In this document: positions 12,221 through 24,700 of the stretch, piece by piece
Numbering within the stretch: position 1 is the first letter of the stretch
Layout of the letters: every line of letters begins with the position of its first letter
Origin: Stercorarius parasiticus
Lineage: Eukaryota; Chordata; Aves; Charadriiformes; Stercorariidae
Assembly: GCA_013396915.1 (NCBI GenBank)
Contig: VWZL01005037.1
Location: 1,533,140-1,597,139 of the forward strand
Direction of reading: 5' to 3'
DNA: 64,000 nucleotides
The notes under the pieces: generated by a model
Seen by the model: only the letters and a program-made list of their open reading frames with translations
The model's database searches: none
Told to the model about the DNA's origin: nothing
Program-made: the position numbers and the translations under genes

Positions 12221-15200
12221 TTAATGGACAACCAGCATTCTCTAGATGAGCACCCTCATTAGATTCATGAAAATCTCAATATAATGCAATTCAGCCACTT
12301 CCATATTCTAAAGAATGAACACTTGCTAACACAGAAGCTTAAAATGGCAGCATTGGCACTATGTAATCAACCTCAGTGACAGACAAATGCTGTCCAACTG
12401 TAAGCGCTGGAAATCTGCTTCAACTAACAGAAGAAAAGTGTTTCAGTACTCTTTATCCTAGCATGCTTCCTTGTCCTATAACTGGAGTATTGTTTTGTGT
12501 ATGTTTTTAAAAAAAATTCAACTCATTTATTAGTACTGCCAAGGAGGGTTGGTGGGGGCTTTTTTGTTTTGGGTTTTTTGGGGGTTGGTGTTTTGTTGTT
12601 GTTTTGGTTTTTTTAAACATACATACACTAGAGGCATATTACTTAAAACTACAACCCAGGGTACCACTTGCAACCATCCTGCCTCTTTCTCTCCTGCCAC
12701 CTCTCCATCTGTTCCCATGAAAAAAAAGTATCAGTTGCCTACAGGCTCTAAGATAATTCACTCATACCCCCCAAAAAAAACCAATTGAAAAGATGTGTAG
12801 ACCTCTACCCTCATCTTCCTACCTGCAGATCTGTTTATTATACAAACCTTGGAAAATAAGCAATGAGTATTAAGGTTATCTGTATTGTTTTCCATCTAAG
12901 TGAAATAAAGAGGGGTATTGTTTACAATAAGCAGACTTTTTTAAAACAGATGTTTAGTAACACTTGTAAGGATGTTTCTAATGTTCCCATTTTCAGTAAA
13001 AGTGAGGCTTAATTTGACATTAACACTCGATGGATTCAGCCCCACTCTTGCAGCACAGAAGGGGCAGCAATCTCCCTACAAGTACAGAGAAAGAATAACC
13101 AGCTCATATGCTACTCTTTCTACAGTCCAGCATTCTCCACCCCACAGACCAGGGCCAGCTGGCACAAACCAAAGTAACATTTGCTCTGGGCTAGCTGAGA
13201 CTGGACACAAGGCCAGCCAGCTCAGACCCTGGGAACTGCGACTGGCTCCCTGCCAGCTCTTCCACCAAATGAATCCTGATGCAGAACTCCTGTGACCTAA
13301 CAGTAGTGCTATGTACTGATTAACAGGAAAAGGACAATGGAAAAATAGTGCTGGTTTCCACAATAACCCTTGCTGACTTCCCTTCGAGAAACTGGAATGG
13401 AAAAATATTTTTTAAAAGGCATTTTAAATGTATTTATCTCAATGTCCTACCTAAAGTTAGTTATCACAACTACCTTATCAGCCAGGAAACATTAGGATAG
13501 ACAGACTGTTTCATTTAATATCTATTTCAATAGAAGTAGCATGCAACAGCTCCTCTTTCAGCCTTTCACCTGTAGAAAAGGGAGGATATCTGCTATCTAT
13601 AACAATTTATTGGTATTTACCTTAACTATGGCAGCAATTCCTTCATTTACAGCAAAGGAATCCTAAGGGGTTTCTTCCACCAAACTATGTAATTAACAAC
13701 CTGTTGTCTCAGCAAAGCGGCAGCACCACAAAATTCAGGGCACCTGTAGAATAAAGACAGTCCTTACAGGTTAGCTCTGGCTAAAAATCTCTGGGAAGTT
13801 GGTACTGGCATGAGTCAGATGTGACCTGATCTGAACTTCAAGTCTTTCTTTCCAATGGTTCTCAGCCTATCACTTAAGTATTTGGAATCACTCTATTTAA
13901 ATAATAATAATAAAAAAAACCACACACACAAAACGGCCCCAACACACTGCCAGTTTGGAACATTCATTATTGGAACATAACACATTATCTTCACTGTTAG
14001 GAAAATATTTCTATACTCTACAGCTTTATACTGAAGAGTGATAGGCTCATCTAGAATTGTACCACTACTTCACTCCTGTTCCATAATTAAGGAACAGATA
14101 GAAGTCATGTCTGCAAGGCATTTTTGCTTCTTGCAAAAGTATTAGATTTTTTTTCTGGCATAGTTAAAAAGCTATGAGTAAACAGAAAAGCTGAGAGAAA
14201 AACACTGAATAAACATGACACTGATCAGTTATGGGTCACGTGTAAGAGGGGGAAGGGTAGGTGGAAGATGCCTGCACAGTCCCTATCCACACTCTACTTG
14301 GTTATTTTTTCCTGTAATAATGACAGAAATTAATAGTTTCCAGCAGAAAATAAACTATTTTCTCAGTCTTGATGAAGAGAGGAACTCCAAAACAAATAAA
14401 TCCACTTGAAAAGGTGACTCTGCTACACTGTATTGTTTTTAATTGCTATTATACCCAAACAAGATGAAGGTTATTAATGCATTACCAAATAAGGAGCTGC
14501 ACACATTTTTGCTGTGGACATGTGACCACACTCTTCTTACATAAGCAAAAGGAGATGGTCACACTAGATGCTTTTTCCAGAACGCGCTCATCAAAATCAC
14601 ACCCAGCTGCTCTGATTCACACAGCTACTTTCACACACAAGGCTGAAAACACACACACTGAACCGTTGTATAGACAGGAATTTGATAAGGAGATGTTAGA
14701 ACAACTCTGTTTAACCTGGAAGGAGAACATATGCCAGGACACCTAAACTCACTTGATTTAAGTAGAAACAATAAGAACATACTTCTGTTCACCTACAGAA
14801 GACAGAAATACAGGCAGTCCTAGTTATATTTATCAGAATCTGCTGTAATAGAAGTCAAAATAGTTGCTAATTAGTCTTTCAAATGTTTCAACCACATCCC
14901 ACAGCTCAAATCAGGTTTCTTAGTTGGTTCCTACCCTCCCCGCCCTTAGTCAACCTAGAAGACTTTTGGGAAAAGAAGATGGGAGGGGGGAGACTGAAGT
15001 TTGATAAACCTACATTGCAGCTAATCTCTTAAATGACTTTATTAGTCTAGGTTAAATAGTGTTAGGAAAGAAGGTACAACATAGATGAACAATTAAGCAG
15101 AAAAATGTCTAGATGCTCTACAGTGATGATGTTTTAAAGCAATGGCAAATTTCAGCATCTATTCTACTAACAAACTATAGAAATTCTATAGTTTCATGAA

Positions 15201-18200
15201 AATTTTCCTTCAAACTCATAATAAAAGTTTTAACTTCGGATGGCAGCAAGTCCCAGAAAGACATTTCACTGTAGAAAGCGACATATTTTCTTTTTATCCT
15301 TTTCCCCGTCCCTTCTGAAAAAATGCAGTACGAAGAACAGCAGTGAATTAGAGGACACATGCAAATAGAAATTACCATTTCCATGACTATTTAATGAAAA
15401 CATTAAATAGAATCAGTTCGCTCATAGGACATAACCCTAACAGACAACAACTTGTACAAAGTAAGTAGAAGATCTCCTCTTCATATTTTCCGTAGAAAAT
15501 ACCAATCCACAGCCGAAAGGTTTACAGGTGTATGTGGTTTTTAATTTGTTTAAGCTAAACTTACGGGACCTCCTGTTCTCTTGCTCTTCAGATCAAGTCA
15601 TATCATGACATCCACATCACTGATTTTTTTTTTTGAGTGATATCTGAGAATAACCCAGCAACATTCATATCTATCCGTGTAAATACAACTGGGCTTTTGA
15701 TGATTACACAAAGATACTTTTAACCACCAACAGATACTGAAGTGGCAGTTAGACTACAGCTTTCCCTAAGGTGCCTCTGGATATCGATTTATTAAAGAAA
15801 AAATATCCTTACACATTCACAAACTTCACTGCAAACATTTATTTTTCCCAACACATACATGTAAGCCTTACAATAAAGTTTAAGAGGATTTTCAGTTTAG
15901 ATAAGCGTGTCATAACCACGGTTTTATGGACTGAAGGGATTAGTCATTTAGAGCTTCTAAAGCATCTCTTCCATTTTTCCTTCCTCACCCTCAGAAGATA
16001 TTTACCTTTCTTTGCCAGTTTTTTTTAATTGACTCTGCAATATATGCACCATTTGTTTCAAAATAAGGTGCTCTGAGTCACAAATTAACAAATAAAGATG
16101 CTAGCTGCAACTAAACTGTATCAGAAAGGCCTATGTAATAGGGAAATATACCAATCCCTTTTAAGTAATCTAGCCTTTCCCATTTTGACAATAGAATTCT
16201 GAACGTTACCACCTCAATTCAACACAATATGTATTTACACACTTATTAACAGGACTTGAATGCACGTTCTCCAGTGTTCTGCTGATAGAGAAATACAGTA
16301 GACACTTCTATCCCCTACAGCTACTATTGCAATAGTTATTTGTTCTCCCTTTAACAGTCCCTCAGTCCCCATCTCTGCCCTTGTTAACCCCCATTCATAT
16401 GCAACTTCCATGCTAAGCTCCATCAACCAATTTATTTCAAACAAGGCCTTTCACACTTCTCCACCATCTGGGAGTTTTGCAGATGCTAACAGCAAACAAA
16501 TTCTCTGGGCTCTCGAAACTTTCCTTCCCATGACATCCACACAAAAACATCCACCTTCCTTGAACGAGTAGGATGCTGAAGACTGATGACCACATTATCA
16601 TGCTGACTAATATTATCCAGCTGCCTTTTTGCACTACATTCATTCTATACTTCAGTTGTATTTAAGGAAGAAGTAAATGTTCTCTGATTTAGACTTTTGT
16701 ATTTGTGACACACCTAATGCAATTTGATAGCCTTCTGTAAGCTAGTCAAAATTTCAGAGGCTAATCATGTTAATTTTTACTGCTCAACTGTCCTCAAGCC
16801 CAGAATGAAATTGCTGGTAGACTTCAACCGAAATCTTGGGGCAAAGACACTCCTCTTCCCTTTTAAATTTTACTATTACATTTTCTTTCAGCAGCTTCAA
16901 CCCACTTCTAGCTTGAAATCAGATACATATGAAATATGATTCACATGAGTAAAATGTGCAAGACAAGTGCGCTAAAGAATCTACAATATTTACACAGCTT
17001 TTCTTCAAATATTTAATATAGCAAAACATTTTTGCTAAGGAAAGTAGCATGACTAAATGTAAGCTAAAACTCACAAAGATTTGGGGGTTTTTGAAGCTTA
17101 CTATATAAAAGTTGGTACACAGGGGGACCAGGTAGGGGCTTAGGGAGAAAGTTCACTCTTACCCTTCCCCCAGAAGGCAAGAGGAAAGCTGGGTTATCAT
17201 CACTGAGTGAAGGCAGATGTGACAGCATCTGCAGAATGGGCTGCCCTTCCTCTTCAACAGTCCCATCCCCTCCACAAATACTTTTTCCTGCCCCCTCCAA
17301 TTCCTTAGTAGCAACCCATGCCTCTGCATTTGTCTGGAATGAAGCATAATAGGAATATTTGCTGACTAAGCTGACACAGCCAGCCACCACTTGTATCATC
17401 CTGGGTAGGTAAATTCTGCACTGTGATAATTTTCTCAACTGTCTATTTCAATCCTAAAAACTGTTCCCCTTGACCCTCATCTCTCTCGAAAGAGAGCTTA
17501 ACTATGAGCATTGTATAGATTTTGTAGACAGTTGAAGTTATGCTTTAATATTACCAGTTTTTCCACCCATACATTCTTTCAGATCCAAATTGTGGATCTG
17601 AAATTTGTAATTACTACTTCAGTGCACATGTAATAAATATGAAAGCTCACGACAGATCAACAGTTGTTTGGATATAGAGCACGTACTGAATCTTCTCTCA
17701 GTAGTTACTTAAGGGAGTTTTCTACTGATGATGTTGCAGATCCTGGACACCCTTTGTCATTGCGGGAGCACCAGCTGACAGTTAGGATCTGAATCAGTTC
17801 ATCCAAATCTCACAAAGTGATGAAATCACCACAAATCAATTGCAAATTTCCCCACACCAGCAAAGAATTGCAGAAAGCACAGTGGGCAGATGTAAAGCTA
17901 TCACAATGGTTATCCTTCTTTGATAGTTAGGGACTGTAATCACTTTTCCTATATAGGTGTTTAGTATACTGAGGCAAAAGCTAAACAAAACACAATACCC
18001 AGAGAGTTGCAGAGGCAACTTTGTAAGAAATGTAAACCTTTAATTTATGGCCCTATGAAAGGTCTCCTTACCTGTACTAGCAAACCACTTCTTTCAGGAC
18101 TGCCTTACCCTTTGGTCTGGTCACCACAGATCAAAGTTGAAGTCAATTGTCAAAGGGAAAAAAAAACTCCAAACAACCCAACAATAGAACTCAATGCAAG

Positions 18201-20350
18201 CATGCACTGAAGTGTCTTAGCTTACGCAGAGGATTTTGGCAAGCTCCACACTTTTACATCTATGCTTTTGCAATGCCCGAACTAGCTAATTTAGAAATAC
18301 ACTGAGTATCTTTTGGTAGAAATAAGGATTCCTTTATACACCCAATACTTGATTAAAAACAAAAAAGTGGTTTGTTTGTGGGTTTTTTTTCCACAGAACT
18401 CACCATTACTTAAGTCTGTGACAATCCATGCTATACAAAAAAAGTTTTCTGTCTTGTCAGTTATCATTTGAACTAGCTGTTTCTCAGTAATTACATCTAC
18501 CAAAATGTTCTAGTTGTTGTTTTCAGTAATCATCAGGCTATGGCCTGAAAACCATGAGAGATGTCAACATCTAATAAACTTAGTTAAGGGAGACACCTTT
18601 TTCTAATCTCCCAAGGAAATACTGAAAGACCTCTTAAAACTCCATATTCTCTTTACATATGCTGTTTAATATCCAATTATTAAAATTATGAAAGGTAAGT
18701 GGTAGAAGATTTCTCTACTATACATCCTTTAGTAAGAATGACTTACTGTCGAACTGAGGCTTATTTTTCTCTTGCTCTAGCAGCACAGTGCAAGCATTTG
18801 CTTACCAATCTACTACATTTAATTTCTTAGAAGGCAGATTTGAAAAAACAGGCAATGAGTAATTTTTGCAAGTGAGAAAGCAGACTACGCTGGCATATGC
18901 TGCTGTAACAAGTCAGCCAAGCATTTGAAAGAATATTGCAGTTAGCACTGTTAAGGGGTTGCATCCTCACCCTGCTCCATTAAGACATTTAGGAAAAGGA
19001 ATTAATCCCACAATGATAATTTTCTCAACAGAAGTATCATTTAATAAAGGGAAATGGAAAGTGTGCTTAAGAGACATGGCTTTCTAGCCGATAGGTTCTA
19101 ATTTAAGTGCCATCGTGGGAAATACAGATAGAAGCAACTCTAACTGTTGATAAAGTTCATTAGATCAACTTCGGAACAGTGAAAATAAGGGCATATTTAT
19201 ATAGTATATAATATTAAAGACCTTACTCCTCTGTAATTTGCTACATTTCATGTTGTAAGTATCTGAAAGGCCTAAGAAATACAGTGACTTCAAGAATTTG
19301 GAAGACTGAGGAATCATATGTACACTAAATATCTTTCCAATGAAGCAGCACCTCAAACAGTAGTAAAAAGCCGCTAAAAATTCAAAAAATAACATTCACT
19401 TACCACTAGTTGTTTATGAATGCAACTAGAACACTTACAGTATCAGACAAGAGTGTTTTCCTTAGCCCAAGGCATTATAACTACTTAAAAATATCATCAG
19501 TGTTATATAGCTACTGGCTTGTCTCACAGAACTCAAAGAATCATCATCCCATTTCATAACAATAAAAACCAAAGTACGTAGATGCTCCACATCTTCTAAT
19601 AAGCAAAGAGCCACAAAAGACATAGCCAGTAGCCACTATTAGCTTCAATGCATCATAGTCAACTATTATTGCTCAACTTACTTCTTTGCATAGCATGGCC
19701 GGTATACATAGCCAAATTCTCAACAACAAAGGAAATGAAAAAATAGTCCAAGGTCAAATTATTGTTTAGAAATAGCAAAGAGCCCAGCATGAAAATGAAG
19801 TTCCCACTTTCCAAATCTATTTTTGCTTCCCCTCCTCCCCCACTTAGCACTTTAATGGAAAGTATATGCTAATTCTTCTGAACAGGCTTTTTCAGCAGAA
19901 GTATCTCAGCAGCAAGTTTCACCTAGCTCTAATTATACATGGTAATCTACCTAAAAGCATGTAGGAATTTTAATTTTGTGGAATATATTAATCTTAAAAC
20001 CCTTTTGAACTACTCCAAAAGTTTTATAGTAGGAAAAAAGTCTAGCACACGTTTTCAGCTTCCTTTGGTGGAGTTATCTAGACTGGAGATACAGGACAAT
20101 CTGACCTCAGCAGCAGCACCGCATCTTAAGGTCTGCTAAAATGATCCCATTTATAGACGGACAGAATCAAAGGGACCAATGAGAAAACAGGAACTTCTTA
20201 AGACAGCATGGAACTGCAAGGCTAGACAACAGACAAGACAGCAAGACACGTTTTCTCATATGACTTCAACATTTGCTTCCTTCCTGCATATAGCCCAAAA
20301 CTACACAAAGTCCAAAACAATAGTTTCTTAATGAGAAGTTCTGGCAGAGA

Positions 20351-20390
20351 AACACAGACTCGTTTAGGTTGGAAGAGACCTCCCACGCTT
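20351..20390. mobile_element. Weak CR1-like 3' end scrap
   Basis: The string TTTAGGTTGGAAGAGACCTC resembles the 'GGTTGGAAGGGACCT' core of avian CR1 3' ends. Only about 40 bp can be aligned by eye. Confidence 0.35.
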
Positions 20391-21480
20391 CAGGTTAAAA
20401 GTACACACTTAAAAAAAAAACCAAACATGGTATTTATGTAACCGAGGAGCCCATGAAAAGCTACAATTAGATACATATAAATAAGCTTTTAAAATTGCAA
20501 AGCAACCCCTCAGAATAGTACAGAAAGCAGTTACACAGCTTAGTTCCCCTTCAGTATTATCTAGTCCCTACTGCTATGATAGTTAAGTAGATATTCTATG
20601 ACCTTATGTAAATGTGAAGCCTTTGCAACACTGCCATCCATACTCAGCATGACAGTTCATTCCCACCAGGTCACAGGACCTAAACAGCGCCCTGATTAAG
20701 GCATTGCTGGCTCCAGTTTTTCATTAAAGCTTGTGTTTGCGCAACCAGGAAAAAAAAAAAATCCCCCCAGTTGTAAGAACTATACAACACAAAACTGTAT
20801 GATAGGAGTGATCATTTTCAACTCAGAGAGATAAACAACCGTGGCCACTGCAGGAGGAGGCAAGCAAAGCTTGCCGAAAGGTGAACGGAAGCAGCGCGCC
20901 CCGTTCTCGGGGCGGTGGAACGGCCGAGAAGCCGTTCAAAACAAGGGCCGGGCCGCGCCCGAAGGGACAGGCCGGGCCGAGCGCCGGGAGGAGCCGGGCT
21001 GGGCCCCGCCTCTGCCCCCTCGGCTCAACGCCGCTGCCCCTCCACGGGGCTCGGGAACAAGCCTCAGGAGGTGCCCCTCTCCCCTCCGGCTACCGTAAAG
21101 CCCGCGCCGCCAGATGCCAAGGCTTCTCCCCCTAAAAGGGAGCTTGTGTTACAGTTTTCCCCAGCTGTCACACGGCGGGCACCACCCGACAGCGCCAGGC
21201 ACCACGGCACGACGTTACGAGAAGCCCCTCCACAGGGCACCGCCGAGCTAAGGCGGGGAAAAGGCCCGGCTTCCCCCCGCTCCTCTCGGGGCTGAGGACA
21301 GCACCGCCGCCACCCTCACCGCCCGCTCCCCAGCCAGCCCAGCAACCCAGTCAGGATGGAACTGAGCCACCGGAGCGCCCAACGCCTCCCCAGGCGCAGT
21401 CTAACGCGGGCAGGAGGCCAAGCCGCAGCGCTGCCGGTCGCCCCCAGGCCCCCTCCCGTTACCCCCCTCACAGCACTCAC

Positions 21481-21600
21481 CCGACCAACGCCGTCTGAGC
21501 CGCCCNNNNCCGCCCCCCGCAGCCAACCGTACTCCCTCCCGGCAGCCCCCGCGCCTCAGGCGCCGCTCCCACTCGCGCACCCCGCGGCTCGGAACCAAGT
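21481..21600 (-). other. DNAJB4: Candidate non-coding first exon of DNAJB4 (donor exact, 5' end not known)
   Basis: On the minus strand the sequence GGCGTTGGTCGG is followed at 21480 by GTGAGTG, a full-consensus donor, in the CpG island just upstream of FUBP1. The DNAJB4 coding exon starts with an acceptor one base before its ATG, so it needs an upstream untranslated exon, and this is the best donor I see. The transcription start is not visible; the upper boundary given is only a guess and the region includes N bases. Confidence 0.45.
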
Positions 21601-21631
21601 CACGCGAGATCTACCCNAAAGGCGCCCGCCC

Positions 21632-21642
21632 GCCGCCATTTT
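21632..21642 (-). promoter_or_regulatory. YY1-type site near the FUBP1 start
   Basis: GCCGCCATTTT on the plus strand (AAAATGGCGGC on the minus) matches the strong YY1 motif. It lies about 55 bp upstream of the FUBP1 ATG and is followed by a pyrimidine tract (TCTTTCTTTCTT), a common arrangement around the start sites of CpG-island housekeeping genes. Confidence 0.5.
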
Positions 21643-21694
21643 CTTTCTTTCTTGGCAGGCAGCGAGCGGGGCAGGAAGCGGCGGCTGAGGGAGC

Positions 21695-21783
21695 ATGGCG
21701 GACTATTCCACGGTGCCCCCTCCTGCTTCGGGCGCGCCTGGGGGAGGTGGCGGTGGAGGCGGAGGAGTGAACGATGCCTTTAA
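21695..21783 (+). CDS. FUBP1: FUBP1 exon 1, visible part
   Basis: Starts [10 protein letters not shown], then a Gly run and VNDAF, in good initiation context (GGGAGCATGGCG). Only 29 codons and two bases are visible before the N gap at 21784-21948, which hides the rest of the amphipathic helix and the donor. Exon 2 starts in phase 0, so exon 1 should end after about 11 more codons inside the gap. Confidence 0.93.
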
Positions 21784-24700
21784 NNNNNNNNNNNNNNNNN
21801 NNNNNNNNNNNNNNNNNNNNNNNNNNNNNNNNNNNNNNNNNNNNNNNNNNNNNNNNNNNNNNNNNNNNNNNNNNNNNNNNNNNNNNNNNNNNNNNNNNNN
21901 NNNNNNNNNNNNNNNNNNNNNNNNNNNNNNNNNNNNNNNNNNNNNNNNCCGATATCTGTCTGTAAGGCGGGTGGGGGGGAGCTTTGTTCTGTCCCCTCGT
22001 CCCCCGCCTTCCCTTCCCTCCCCGGCCGGGGAGAGCCTTTTCCAATCAGTCCCCGGCTCGCTCCGCTCCGCCATTGCCCGCGGTGCCCCGGCCCGGCGGG
22101 ATCCCCGCCATGGCGGGGCGGCGGGGGCGAGGGGAGCGGCGGGGAGGCGAAATCTCGGCTGGCGACTAGCGGCGCCCTTATCGGTAGCCTGGCGGGCTGC
22201 TGGGGCGGTGGAGGGGCCGGAGGGAGGGCGGCTCCGCCGTGCCGCCCGTATTGTGTGGCCCGAGGCGGCCTGGGTGCCCGCTAACCTGCTCAGACCGGTT
22301 GGGAGGCGCCGCGGCCTGCGGAGCGAGGGCGTCCTCTAAGGAAGTTCTGTATCCCCAAGTTTTATTTGTAGGTCTTGCACCACGGGCGATGTTTTCATTA
22401 TTTCTCGGGGAAAAAAAAAAAATTCGCCTTGTCTAGTAATAAACCGTCGCAGTTGTGGCAATATTTGAAGACCCGGTGTAGTCGGGATTACTAAGGTTTG
22501 AATTAGTTTTTGTGGTCAGGCCCTCTGAGATACTGCAGTGTTTTGTGAAGAATAGGTAGAAAAGGAAATGTCCCTTTTAGAAAAAAGTTTCTGGTATTTT
22601 AAGGGATGGGTTTGTGGTTGTTTTTTTTCCACTGATGAAAATACAGGAAGCTTTGCTGTTGAAGGATGAGCACAGGTCTCCTTGAAGACATTAAAAAAAA
22701 AAAACTTACGTGAGCAGAACCGTTTCCACCATCAGCCTTCTCTTTACTTTTTTGGAGTCATTTTAATATGCATTCTCTAAATTGCTTTAAATTGTTTCGA
22801 AGATTTTTTTACTCACAACATCTGCCTTTTGTTTAGATTGCAGCAAAAATCGGGGGAGATGCTGGCACATCAATGAATTCGAACGACTACGGTTATGGAG
22901 GACAAAAAAGACCTCTTGAGGATGGAGGTATGCGCTCATTACTGCTGCATTTGTTTTTGTTGAGTATGGCCACGGTGCCAGAACGATTGCAGGTGGTTTT
23001 TTTGTTCGTGGTTTGTTTTTTTTTTTCCCCATAGCACAGCATAAAAACATTTTGTTCCCCTTATAGATCATGACATGCTTTTTCATTTTCAGTTGAATGG
23101 GGAAATTTGTTTTAAACCATTGTGCTTTAATCTGAAGTGAATGTAAGCCTGTTTTAAAATATTTTAAATGTGGCTTAAACACTGTAAAGAGGAAAAAGTA
23201 TCCTGGGGAGGGGGGCAGATAAATTAATGGTTGAGAAACACTTACACAGGTATGTCATTTAAGTCTATTGTTGTGTAGGACTGATTACAGTTTGTAAATT
23301 ACAATTAGAGTAGGAAGTGCTCACTCCTTAAATTTGATTGTTTCATATACTTTATTACTGCACAGCTTCAAATAAAAGTATTAATGCATTTCATTGTAAA
23401 AGCATAGGACTTTAAAAAAAGACAGGAAATCAAATTTTCTACCTTGTACACACTTTTGCTTGGTCTAATATTTAAGCCTATAGCATGTGTGAACCCTGCT
23501 AAGATCATACTTAAGTCGTCTAACTTGTTGCAGCTCTTTGAGTTTGCCTTATATTGGAGTAAAGTTTTCTCCTGAAATGTGTGTGTGTCGTCTTCTGTCT
23601 GTTACTAAGCAGCCAGTTTGAACTTAACAGGGTTTGATATGTTTAATATACACACAAAATCTTGGCTAAATTATGGAAAGAAATCTCTGAGCTTGTTGAA
23701 ATGTTCTCATAGGTCTCACAAAAGAGCAATGCCTTTTTTTCCTTTAAAGAGGATTGAAACTCAGTCTACAGAATGTAACTAAGGCTTCATAGCAGGAGTT
23801 CGTGTGTCCTGTAATAAAGTTGGGGTTTTTTTTTTCTATTAAGGGTGAGGTTTTTAATATACAAAAATGAGCTAATGATGCTTCAGATGATATATGTAAT
23901 GTATTCTTTTTATTTTATGTGTAGATGGCTCTTGGACAAGTCCGAGCAGTACAACACACTGGGAGGGAATGCCCTCTCCTTTTAAAGGCAGGAATTTTTA
24001 TTTATTACCTGTGTTTAGTATGTAAACATGACATAAACTAGTGGATCTTTCTGGATTGACACAAATATTTCTTGGAATATGTGTCTGAGTTTTTGCTGCA
24101 CATAAATTATGGTGGTTCATATAACCTTTATTTTGGGGTGGGAAGAAAGCATCTGAAGTTTATCTTTTCAGATATAGGTTAATTATGCCTTTTATTCCTT
24201 TACTGTACAGAAAGGATTTGGATGGTAGTGATGTAGTTGCTTTGAATCTGCTTTTTTTTTGAAGTTTTATGCTATGAAATGCTTGATATTTGGATAGGAA
24301 TTTCATATCAACATTCGGATTGAGATTACATTGCCATGTGATACTGTTGTATTTTCAGATGTTTGATCTACATTTGTGATCATTGTCAGAATTTTTTTTT
24401 CTTTAAATCATTGTTGATTTTTTGGTATGGATTTGCTTTTTTTTTTTTCTTTTTTACTATAGAAGCATCATTAGCTTGAGCAACCAACAGAGCTAAACTT
24501 TGTTCCTTGTCTTAGTTAAGTTTCAGTGACTGGGTATCTATGAGCAATCTACAGTGTGTTCTGAAAACTGCCTTTTGTTAAACTACTGAATAGATAATAT
24601 GGAAAAACCTAACATCTTTTCAGCTACGCTAACCAAGTGCTAAGTGTTCGTGAGATTCCTTCTTTTATTCAGATGATCAACTCCCTGAAATTGGAGGAAA

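Larger units (their letters stand above)
2694..21480 (-). other. DNAJB4: Long 5' intron of DNAJB4
   Basis: About 18.8 kb between the start-codon exon and the candidate non-coding first exon in the CpG island. I find no recognisable coding exon on either strand. Contents seen: a CA repeat (3054-3089), a 38-bp tandem duplication (about 3896-3970), a TA/CATA repeat (9927-9970), a probable degraded interspersed repeat (about 11740-12220), a weak CR1-like scrap (about 20351-20390) and many A/T runs. That this is one intron is inferred from the bidirectional promoter arrangement; if a promoter near 2.9 kb is used, most of it would be intergenic for that transcript. Confidence 0.55.
20840..22340. 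promoter_or_regulatory. CpG island, probable bidirectional DNAJB4/FUBP1 promoter
   Basis: About 1.5 kb of GC-rich, CpG-dense sequence, sharply different from the AT-rich flanks. It contains the FUBP1 start codon at 21695 and, on the other strand, a candidate first-exon donor for DNAJB4 at 21480/21479. It includes three assembly gaps (21506-21509, 21617, 21784-21948). The several open frames of 60-214 codons in both strands are by-products of GC richness and lack of stop codons. Divergent transcription of DNAJB4 and FUBP1 from one CpG island is inferred from gene order and orientation. Confidence 0.8.

Noticed and set aside
12530..12788. Overlapping open frames on both strands around T/G-rich runs
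   Set aside because: Low-complexity translation (runs of Phe, Gly, Gln, Asn) from simple sequence.
17064..17438. 124-codon minus-strand open frame in the DNAJB4 intron
   Set aside because: Composition is not coding-like, an overlapping frame is also open, and no motif is recognised.
20841..22339. Several open frames of 60-214 codons in the CpG island on both strands
   Set aside because: They come from GC-rich sequence with few stop codons, some run through N gaps, and none has family motifs apart from FUBP1 exon 1 itself.
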